A stretch of DNA of 64,000 nucleotides from Thiorhodococcus minor. Its GTDB lineage: Bacteria; Pseudomonadota; Gammaproteobacteria; Chromatiales; Chromatiaceae. Positions 57,631 to 64,000 of this stretch are shown here, in pieces; positions within the stretch are counted from its first letter, which is position 1, and each line of letters starts with the position of its first letter. The stretch spans positions 1 through 64,000 of the forward strand of contig NZ_JAAIJQ010000005.1 of the NCBI RefSeq assembly GCF_010820565.1, given 5' to 3'. Both the position numbers and the translations under genes were made by a program. The notes under the pieces are model-generated. The model was not told the origin of the DNA, did not search any database, and saw only the letters and a list, made by a program, of their open reading frames with translations.

Positions 57631-58881
57631 ATGGACAGCAAAAGCCCTCCTCATCCAACGCCTTCGCGGCGCTGGCTCAAACCCGCACTGCCCCTGGCGC
57701 TCCTGGTGCTCGCCACTGGCGGTGCACAAGCCGGCAGTCTTGGCAGCGCCATCTCCTCGGCGCTCGAGCAGGCCGCCCAACAGCCGCGTGTCGACGCCAT
57801 CCGCTCCGAGCGTGACGCGGTCCGCCGGCAGGCAGGGAGCCTGGTCGCCGAGGACCCGGCGCTGCGCGTCAATTACCTCAGCGACCGCGTCGATCGCGAC
57901 CAGGGCGCCTACGAATGGGAGGCCATGGTCGATCTTCCGCTCTGGATGCCGGGTCAGCGCGATTCCCGTCAGGGTGTCGCTACCGCGCTCGGTGGCCAGG
58001 CCGACGCCTTGGCGCGTCTGCTGCGCTGGGAGATGGCCGGGCGCGTGCGCGCGGCCCTCTGGGACACCGCGCTCGCCCAAGGCCGTCTGACCCAGGCCGC
58101 GCAGGCGCTCGCCAGCGCCCGCGCGCTGGAGGCGACCGTGACCAAACGCGTCAAGGCCGGCGAGCTGGCGCGGGTCGATCTGCTGGTGGCGCGTCAGGAC
58201 GCGCTCGACCGCGAGGCCGAGCTGCAAGCGGCCAGGGCCGAGCATGCGCGCACGCTCGCCATCTACCGTCAGATCACCGGCCAGGCGGCGCTGCCGGATC
58301 AGCGCTTCGAAGCCGCGCCCGAGCCGGACGCAGCGACCGGGCTACCGCCCGACCACCCGCTGTTGGCGGACGCCGACAGCGCGCTGGCCCTCGCCAGGGC
58401 CGAGCGCAAGCGCGCCCAGAGCGAGCGGCGCGCCAGCCCGGTGGTCAGCCTCGGCGGCATCCGCACGCGCGACGCGCGCGGTCTAGACGCCCAGCATGCC
58501 GTGCAGATGGAGATCAGCTTGCCCTTCGGGCTCGCTAGCCAATCCGCCCCCGAGATCGCGGCCGCCGAGCGGGCCTACACCGAGCGCATGACCGACTTCC
58601 AGCGCGCGCGACGCCAGGCCGAGCAGCGGCTCGCCGAGGCGCAGGTGACGCGCACGGGTGCCGCCGAGGCGCTGACCGTCGCCGAGCGCCGCCACCGCCT
58701 CGCGCACGAGGCCCTGGACCTGGTCCGCCGTGCCTTCGATCTCGGCGAGGCCGACCTGACCGCTCTGCTGCGGGCCGAGGAGCGCGCGCGCCAGGCGAGC
58801 ATGGACCTGGAGCTGCGCCGTCTCGAGCAGGGCCGGGCGCTGGCCGAGCTCAATCAAGCCTTAGGAGTCGTCCCCGAATGA
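57631..58881 (+). CDS. TolC-like outer membrane efflux protein (CzcC type)
   Basis: A 416-residue outer membrane factor with a signal region (LALLVLATGGAQA about 22-34) and the long Ala/Arg/Glu-rich helices of two OEP domains. It forms the outer-membrane exit duct of a tripartite RND pump. The adaptor gene follows with an ATGA overlap, giving C-B-A order as in czcCBA. Confidence 0.9.
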   Translation: MDSKSPPHPTPSRRWLKPALPLALLVLATGGAQAGSLGSAISSALEQAAQQPRVDAIRSERDAVRRQAGSLVAEDPALRVNYLSDRVDRDQGAYEWEAMVDLPLWMPGQRDSRQGVATALGGQADALARLLRWEMAGRVRAALWDTALAQGRLTQAAQALASARALEATVTKRVKAGELARVDLLVARQDALDREAELQAARAEHARTLAIYRQITGQAALPDQRFEAAPEPDAATGLPPDHPLLADADSALALARAERKRAQSERRASPVVSLGGIRTRDARGLDAQHAVQMEISLPFGLASQSAPEIAAAERAYTERMTDFQRARRQAEQRLAEAQVTRTGAAEALTVAERRHRLAHEALDLVRRAFDLGEADLTALLRAEERARQASMDLELRRLEQGRALAELNQALGVVPE

Positions 58882-60155
58882 ATCGAGTAAGCGTCGTTGA
58901 ACCGCAAAGAGCACAAAGAGCGCAAAGGATTTCAAGCGATTGTCCGCGAAGGGGTGCTCCATCGCAGCTCTGCTGGGGGCTCGCAAATCAAGCATTTGCC
59001 TTTCTTCGCGGCCTTTGCGCCTTTGCGGTTCCAATTCCCGAGCTCGGAGTCATCCGCCGCACGCTCGGCGCCTTTGTCTTGCTGCTGCCGCTGACCGCTC
59101 CGGCCGCCGATCTGGTCGCGCTCGACGCCGAGCAGCAGCGGGCCTTCGACATCGACCTCATCGGGCCACTCGCTGCCGACGCCAGGCTCTCACGCCGCTA
59201 TCCGGCCGAGGTCGCCGTCCCCAATCGCCAGCTGAGGGTCGTCGCCGCACCCCAGGGCGGGGTCTTGGAAACCCTTAAGGTCGCCGAAGGCGAGCAGGTC
59301 ACGGCAGGGCAAATCATCGCCGAGCTGCGCAGCCCCGACCTGGTCGACATCCAGAGCCAGTACGTCGAGGGACTGATCCGGCTGGAGCTGGCCGAGAGCC
59401 AGCTGGCGCGCGACCGCAAGCTCCAGCGCGAGGGGGTCATCGCCGAGCGCCGGCTGCTCGAGAGCCAGGCCAAGCAGCGCGAGCTGGCGACCCTGGTCGA
59501 GCAGCGCCGCCAACTGCTGGAGCTGGCGGGACTGGCCGAGGCGGACATCGCCAACCTGACGCGCACCCGTCGGCTGTCGAGCACCCTGCCGATCCATGCG
59601 CCCATCGCCGGGGTGGTGCTCGAGCAGATGGTCAGCACCGGGCAATCGATGGCCGCCGCCGACCCCCTCTACCGGATCGCCGAGCTGGATCCGCTGTGGC
59701 TGGAGATCCATGTCCCGGTCGGTCAGCTCGATGGCCTTTCGATCGGCAATCACGTCTTCCTGACCCGCCAGGGCACGGCCGGCAAGATCATCACCATCGG
59801 GCGCATGGTCCACGGCCGAGATCAGGGCGTGCTGGTACGCGCCGAGATCCGCGAGGGCAGCGAGCAGCTGCGTCCGGGCCAATTCGTCGAGGTCCAGCTG
59901 ATGGCCGCGCTCGGCACGCGCAGCTCCGACGGCGAGGCCGTCCAAGGCTGGCGTCTGCCGTCGAGCGCGCTGGTGCGCGACGGCGATGCCACCTATGTCT
60001 TCATCGCCCGCGAAGGCGGCTTCGCGGTCGCGCCGGTGACGCTGCTCGGCGAGGAGGAGCAGAGCGTCGTGGTGCGTGGCCCGCTCGCGGCCGACGACCA
60101 GGTCGCCATCAGCGGCGTGGTCGCGCTCAAGGCGGCCTGGCTGGGAGGCGAATGA
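58878..60155 (+). CDS. RND efflux periplasmic adaptor (CzcB type) with element-encoded N-terminal extension
   Basis: 425 codons. The adaptor proper starts with a signal peptide (VIRRTLGAFVLLLPLTAPAA, about residues 58-77) and has the barrel-sandwich half motif QGGVLETLKVAEGEQVTAGQ, a helical hairpin (about 150-215), and a beta-barrel/membrane-proximal part. It links outer-membrane duct and inner-membrane pump. The first 57 codons are abnormal: a MITE-1 copy sits between codons 3 and 4 of the presumed original gene. Removing 162 bp restores MNR directly joined to VIRRTLG. No alternative ATG, GTG or TTG lies between the element and the signal peptide in this frame. Confidence 0.88.
   Translation: MNRVSVVEPQRAQRAQRISSDCPRRGAPSQLCWGLANQAFAFLRGLCAFAVPIPELGVIRRTLGAFVLLLPLTAPAADLVALDAEQQRAFDIDLIGPLAADARLSRRYPAEVAVPNRQLRVVAAPQGGVLETLKVAEGEQVTAGQIIAELRSPDLVDIQSQYVEGLIRLELAESQLARDRKLQREGVIAERRLLESQAKQRELATLVEQRRQLLELAGLAEADIANLTRTRRLSSTLPIHAPIAGVVLEQMVSTGQSMAAADPLYRIAELDPLWLEIHVPVGQLDGLSIGNHVFLTRQGTAGKIITIGRMVHGRDQGVLVRAEIREGSEQLRPGQFVEVQLMAALGTRSSDGEAVQGWRLPSSALVRDGDATYVFIAREGGFAVAPVTLLGEEEQSVVVRGPLAADDQVAISGVVALKAAWLGGE
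58885..59050 (+). repeat. MITE-1 copy E inserted in the adaptor gene
   Basis: The left arm GTTGAACCGCAAAGAGCACA and right arm CCTTTGCGGTTCCAATTCCC are the same as in copies B and D. The direct repeat GAGT occurs at 58885-58888 and 59047-59050, so the insertion adds exactly 162 bp (54 codons) including the duplication and keeps the frame open. Confidence 0.75.
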
Positions 60156-63100
60156 TGCTGGGACGCCTGATCCAATTCGCGCTCACCCAGCGGCTGCTGA
60201 TGCTGCTGACGGTCGGGCTGCTGATCGGCGGCGGCTGGAAGGCCTTCCAGCAGACCCCGATCGACGCCTTCCCCGACGTTTCGACCACCCAGGTCAAGGT
60301 CATCGTCAAGGCGCCCGGCATGACGCCGGAGGAGGTGGCCTCGCGCATCACCAGCCTGATCGAGGTCGAGATGCTCGGCATCCCGGATCAGACCATGCTG
60401 CGCTCCGTCGCCAAGTATGCGCTGACCGATATCACGGTGGACTTCGCCGAGGGCACCGACATCTATTGGGCGCGCCAGCAGGTCGCGGAGCGCCTGAGCG
60501 CCATCTGGGGCGACTTGCCCGAGGGGGTCGAGGGCGGCGTCGCACCCTTGACCACGCCGCTCGGCGAGATGTTCATGTTCACCATCGAGGGCGGCGGCCT
60601 GAGCCTGGCCGAGCGGCGCGACCTGCTCGACTGGATCATCCGTCCGGCGTTGCGCGCGGTGCCCGGCGTGGCCGAGGTCAACGCCCTCGGCGGCTATGTG
60701 ACCACCTTCGAGGTGGTGCCGGACAACGCCCGCATGGCCGCGCACGGCATCCAGCTCGACGACCTGCGCGCGGCGATCGCGGCGAACAACCGCAACGACG
60801 GCGCGGGCCGGCTGGACGACGGCGAGGAGTCGCTGCTGGTGCGCAGCGAGGGCGCGGTCCAGACGCTCGACGACCTGGCCGCCATCGTCATCGGCGGCGA
60901 CGGCCGCCAGCCGGTGCGCGTCGCCGACGTCGCCGAGGTGCGCCGCTCCGCGCTCACCCGCTATGGCGCCGTGACCCAGGATGGCAAAGGCGAGGCGGTC
61001 CAAGGGCTGGTGCTGGGTCTGCGCGGCGCCAACGCGCGCACCCTGGTCGAGGGCGTGCAGGCCAAGCTCGACGAGCTGGCCCCGAGCCTGCCGGAGGCTG
61101 TGCGCATCAACGTCTTCTACGACCGCGGCGTGCTGGTCGACAAGGCCGTGCACACCGTCTCCAAGGCGCTGATCGAGGCCACCGTGCTGGTGCTCGTGCT
61201 GCTGGTGCTCTTTCTCGGCGATCTCCGCGCGGCCCTGACCGTGGCCCTGATCCTCCCGCTGGCGGCGCTGGCGACCTTCATTCTGATGCGTCAGTTCGGG
61301 CTCTCGGCCAATCTGATGTCGCTCGGCGGTCTGGCGATCGCCATCGGCATGCTGGTCGACGCCGCCGTGGTGGTGGTCGAGAACGTGGTCACCCAGCTCG
61401 CGCGCGGCGGCGGGGGCGGAAGGCTGCCGCGCCTGCACCTCATCTACCGGGCCGCGCGCGAGGTCGCCGTCCCGGTGTCCTCGGGCATTCTGATCATCAT
61501 CATCGTCTTCCTGCCGCTGCTGACGCTGCAGGGGCTCGAGGGCAAGCTGTTCGTGCCGGTGGCGCTGACCATCGTCTTCGCCCTAGCCGCCTCGCTGCTG
61601 CTGTCGCTGACCGTGATCCCGGTGCTCGCGTCCTTTCTGCTCGGCGCGGTCAAGCACAGCGACCCCTGGCTGCCGCGCCTGCTGACCCGGCTCTACATGC
61701 CGGTGCTCGACTGGGCGCTGCGCCGTCAGGCCTGGGTGATCGCCGCGGCGGCCGGCCTGCTGGTGCTGGCCGGCGTGCTCTACACCCAGATCGGCAAGAC
61801 CTTCATGCCGACCATGGACGAGGGCGATCTCATCGTCCAGCTCGAGAAGCTGCCCTCGATCAACCTGGCCGAGTCGATCGCCATCGACCAGCGCATCCAG
61901 CGCGCCATCATGGCGGACGTGCCGGAGGTGACCGGCGTCATCGCCCGCACCGGCTCCGACGAGCTGGGACTGGACCCCATGGGGCTCAACCAGACCGACA
62001 GCTTCCTGGTGCTCAAGCCGCGCGAGGACTGGCGCTTCGAGACCAAGGATGCGCTGATCGATGCCATCCGCCAGGTGCTCGAGCGCTTCCCCGGGGTCGA
62101 CTACGCCTTCACCCAGCCGATCGAGATGCGCGTCTCGGAGATGCTGACCGGCGTGCGCGGCGACCTGGCGGTCAAGATCTTCGGCGGCGATCAGGACCGG
62201 CTCAACCGCGTCGCCGAGTCGCTGGTCGGCGTGCTGGAGGGCATCGCCGGCTCTCAGGACGTCTACACGCCGCGCAACGAGGGCGCCCAGTACACCAATC
62301 TGGTCGTCGACCGGCTCGAGGCCGGCCGGCTCGGCATCGACGCCGACGCCCTCGCGGCGGCACTGCGCGCCCAGGTCGAGGGGCTGCGCGTCGGCACCAT
62401 CTATCTGGACAGCAAGCGGCGCCCGCTCATCATCCGCGGACCCGAGGAGCAGCGCCGCTCGCCGTCGCGCTTCGCCGGCCTGCAGGTCGCCCTGCCCGAC
62501 GGGCGCGCCGCGCCGCTCGCCAACCTGGTGCGCATGGAGCGGATCGAGGGCCCGGTGGCGCTCAACCGCGAGCTGGGCAACCAGATGGCGGTGGTCATCG
62601 CCAACGTCGACGGACGCGACCTGGTCGGCTTCGTCGAGGAGGCCCGGCAGGCGGTGCGGGAGCAGCTGGATCTGCCGACCGGCTACTGGCTGGAGTGGGG
62701 CGGACAGTTCGAGAACCAGCAGCGCGCCGCCGCACGGCTCGCCCTGGTGGTGCCGATCGCGCTGGGGCTCATCTTCCTGGTGCTCTTCTCGACCTTCGGC
62801 TCGGTGCGCCAGGCGGTCTTGGTGCTCTCCAACGTCCCCTTCGCGCTCGTCGGCGGCGTCTTCGGTCTGGCCCTGACCGGCGAGTATCTCTCGGTACCCG
62901 CATCCGTGGGCTTCATCGCCCTGCTCGGCATCGCGGTGCTCAACGGCGTGGTCATGGTGACCTACTTCAATCAGCTGCGCGTGCTCGGGCGGCCGATCCA
63001 GGAGGTCGTGGTCGAGGGCGCCAGGCGCCGCCTGCGTCCGGTCCTCATGACCGCCAACATCGCCGCCTTCGGCCTGGTGCCCCTGCTGTTCGCCACAGGC

Positions 63101-63217
63101 CCAGGCTCCGAGATCCAGCGCCCCCTGGCCATCGTCGTGATCGGCGGCCTCATGTCCGCGACGGCCCTGACCCTGATCCTGCTGCCGATCCTCTATCGGC
63201 GGTTCGGCGAGGGCTGA
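60152..63217 (+). CDS. Heavy-metal RND efflux pump (CzcA/CusA/HelA type)
   Basis: A 1021-residue inner-membrane proton-driven transporter with 12 transmembrane helices and two large periplasmic loops. Early segment FQQTPIDAFPDVSTTQVKV (about 26-44); helix 4 proton-relay motif GGLAIAIGMLVDAAVVVVEN (about 392-411), a pattern nearer to CusA/SilA-type (HME4) than to zinc-type (DFGIIVDG) pumps. That suggests monovalent copper or silver, but HelA-type proteins with similar motifs are not well assigned. GGGAGG precedes the tandem ATG, and the gene overlaps the adaptor by 4 bp. Confidence 0.93.
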   Translation: MMLGRLIQFALTQRLLMLLTVGLLIGGGWKAFQQTPIDAFPDVSTTQVKVIVKAPGMTPEEVASRITSLIEVEMLGIPDQTMLRSVAKYALTDITVDFAEGTDIYWARQQVAERLSAIWGDLPEGVEGGVAPLTTPLGEMFMFTIEGGGLSLAERRDLLDWIIRPALRAVPGVAEVNALGGYVTTFEVVPDNARMAAHGIQLDDLRAAIAANNRNDGAGRLDDGEESLLVRSEGAVQTLDDLAAIVIGGDGRQPVRVADVAEVRRSALTRYGAVTQDGKGEAVQGLVLGLRGANARTLVEGVQAKLDELAPSLPEAVRINVFYDRGVLVDKAVHTVSKALIEATVLVLVLLVLFLGDLRAALTVALILPLAALATFILMRQFGLSANLMSLGGLAIAIGMLVDAAVVVVENVVTQLARGGGGGRLPRLHLIYRAAREVAVPVSSGILIIIIVFLPLLTLQGLEGKLFVPVALTIVFALAASLLLSLTVIPVLASFLLGAVKHSDPWLPRLLTRLYMPVLDWALRRQAWVIAAAAGLLVLAGVLYTQIGKTFMPTMDEGDLIVQLEKLPSINLAESIAIDQRIQRAIMADVPEVTGVIARTGSDELGLDPMGLNQTDSFLVLKPREDWRFETKDALIDAIRQVLERFPGVDYAFTQPIEMRVSEMLTGVRGDLAVKIFGGDQDRLNRVAESLVGVLEGIAGSQDVYTPRNEGAQYTNLVVDRLEAGRLGIDADALAAALRAQVEGLRVGTIYLDSKRRPLIIRGPEEQRRSPSRFAGLQVALPDGRAAPLANLVRMERIEGPVALNRELGNQMAVVIANVDGRDLVGFVEEARQAVREQLDLPTGYWLEWGGQFENQQRAAARLALVVPIALGLIFLVLFSTFGSVRQAVLVLSNVPFALVGGVFGLALTGEYLSVPASVGFIALLGIAVLNGVVMVTYFNQLRVLGRPIQEVVVEGARRRLRPVLMTANIAAFGLVPLLFATGPGSEIQRPLAIVVIGGLMSATALTLILLPILYRRFGEG

Positions 63218-63228
63218 GGCAGTCGTCA

Positions 63229-63311
63229 CCCCGGAGGCTGGACGAGCGAGAGCGAAGTCCGCCGAATCCCGCAGCGGCATTGGTGGACTGCGCTGCGCTG
63301 GTCCACCCTAC
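63229..63311. repeat. REP-2 palindromic repeat, copy 4
   Basis: GCTGGACGAGCGAGAGCGAA and GACTGCGCTGCGCTGGTCCA with the ending CACCCTACG, the same element as at 11779 and 33875. It lies just after the pump gene. Confidence 0.6.
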
Positions 63312-63313
63312 GA

Positions 63314-63390
63314 CTGACACCTGACACCTGACACCTGACACCTGACACCTGACACCTGACACCTGACACCTGACACCTGACACCTGACAC
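63314..63390. repeat. Heptamer tandem repeat (CTGACAC)11
   Basis: Eleven perfect copies of CTGACAC (77 bp), ending 13 bp before the next start codon. The complement, GTGTCAG, is also the outer sequence of the RAYT relics at 25.2 and 26.9 kb. Being a perfect short repeat, it should vary in copy number between strains. It leaves no room for a normal leader, so it may influence expression of the following gene. Confidence 0.9.
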
Positions 63391-63403
63391 CCGAAGACTG
63401 ACC

Positions 63404-63706
63404 ATGCCCAACCAACTCCTCCAGCTCATCGTCCCTCCGGCCGCCGAGGACGTCGTCGCCGAGTGGCTGCTCGAGCGGGACGACGTGCCCGGTTTTACCA
63501 GCGCGCCGGTCTCCGGACACGGCTCCTCGGAGCGCTCCATGACGCTCGCCGAGCAGGTCGCGGGACGCTCGCGGCGGGTGATGTTCGTCATCCATCTGCC
63601 CACGCCGGTTGCGGCCTCGGTGCTCGCGGACCTGCGCGCGGACTTTCCCGGAAGCGGCATTCACTACTGGGTCGTGCCTGTGCTGGAGCATGGCCGGCTC
63701 GAGTGA
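63404..63706 (+). CDS. DUF3240 family protein
   Basis: A 100-residue ferredoxin-like/P-II-like small protein (QLLQLIVPPAAEDVVAEWLL; HYWVVPVLEHGRL at the end). DUF3240 proteins are typically found directly after CzcCBA/HelCBA-type pumps, as here, and are thought to sense or regulate; no function is established. No good ribosome-binding site lies before the ATG, where the heptamer repeat ends. Confidence 0.85.
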   Translation: MPNQLLQLIVPPAAEDVVAEWLLERDDVPGFTSAPVSGHGSSERSMTLAEQVAGRSRRVMFVIHLPTPVAASVLADLRADFPGSGIHYWVVPVLEHGRLE

Positions 63707-63863
63707 AGAGGCCCAGGAGATAGGCTCGGTGAGTCGAGACCCCGGAAACTGCTCACGAAACCACGTCAGCGCGGGACCACAGAAGAGTGCCTCTGGCCGA
63801 TATCGGTTCCGAATCGCGCGAGCGAAAGCACGAAACGCAAACAACCACTCGGAGGTAAACATC

Positions 63864-64000
63864 ATGCAAGGCACAGTGAGAATCCTGCTTGCCGCAATGA
63901 CCCTACTCTTGCCGCTTCATCACGGCCAGGCTCTTGCCGGAGCTGAGGGGGTCGAGGTGGAGCGGGTCTCCTCCAAGCGCGCCAAGGTTCGCTTCGTTCA
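63864..64000 (+). CDS. Secreted protein, 5' end only
   Basis: Starts at ATG 63864 after GGAGG; 45 codons are visible before the window ends. The N-terminus is a signal peptide (VRILLAAMTLLLPLHHGQAL, then AGA) followed by a charged mature start (VERVSSKRAK). Family not recognisable from this fragment. Confidence 0.7.
   Translation, partial: MQGTVRILLAAMTLLLPLHHGQALAGAEGVEVERVSSKRAKVRFV

Noticed and set aside
59696-60151. 152-codon N-terminal extension of the RND pump
   Set aside because: It is out of frame within the adaptor gene; the pump family begins at the ATG at 60152 after GGGAGG.
63314-63390. CRISPR-like array
   Set aside because: Units are contiguous heptamers without spacers; no cas gene is in the window.
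63150-63874. Minus-strand frames with repeated SGVRCQV peptides
   Set aside because: They read through the CTGACAC array; the repeat unit of 7 bp gives the same peptide in each frame.

Overview
This 64 kb window is GC-rich and gene-dense. It looks like chromosomal DNA of a purple sulfur-type gammaproteobacterium (Chromatiaceae-like). That placement is inferred from a phosphoribulokinase (Calvin cycle), a complete rnfABCDGE operon, a spheroidene monooxygenase (CrtA)-like gene, many c-di-GMP and hybrid-kinase signalling genes, and numerous short dispersed inverted repeats. No rRNA, tRNA, CRISPR array or prophage was seen.

Layout. 0-0.46 kb: debris of a group II intron 3' end and a transposase C-terminus. 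0.5-7.7 kb: a SWIM-SNF2 helicase with a tightly linked partner of unknown function, then recQ. 8.1-11.4 kb: an ErcA-type iron alcohol dehydrogenase broken by a frameshift, overlapping a PAS-GGDEF-EAL protein. 12-15.2 kb: phosphoribulokinase divergent from an RpfC-like hybrid kinase. 15.2-20.6 kb: the rnf operon (minus strand), with a repeat element inside the rnfC-rnfD gap. 20.8-25.2 kb: metG and a long-chain acyl-CoA synthetase. 25.2-27.2 kb: a graveyard of mobile DNA (an internally deleted RAYT transposase, a second intron tail, a second RAYT end) around an intact VapBC-type toxin-antitoxin pair. 27.2-33.8 kb: a minus-strand cluster of baeRF/host-attachment protein, an ACP-like protein, an acetate-CoA ligase, E1alpha-E1beta-E2 of a 2-oxoacid dehydrogenase, an ACP and a GlsB-type membrane protein. 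33.8-34.8 kb: about 1 kb of non-coding repeats. 34.8-40.6 kb: a 1566-residue hybrid kinase and an HD-GYP response regulator. 40.7-44.4 kb: AbgT-type transporter, DNA polymerase IV, a cupin and a small unknown protein. 44.8-48.7 kb: a beta-CASP nuclease-LOG protein operon, a CDP-alcohol phosphatidyltransferase, and hsp20. 48.8-54.9 kb: assorted metabolic genes, a modE fragment and a di-heme peroxidase. 55.2-64 kb: PepSY protein, two-component system, a CBA-type heavy-metal RND efflux system, a DUF3240 protein and the start of a secreted protein cut by the window edge.

The most noteworthy signals are regulatory and repeat-based. A perfect CIRCE operator overlaps the -35 box of hsp20, whose leader also folds as a ROSE-type RNA thermometer. 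A miniature inverted-repeat element has inserted in frame (162 bp including a 4-bp target duplication) between codons 3 and 4 of the metal-efflux adaptor gene. Several families of inverted-repeat elements recur and are nested in each other. The acetate ligase/2-oxoacid dehydrogenase cluster framed by two acyl carrier proteins is the best candidate for an undescribed metabolic system.
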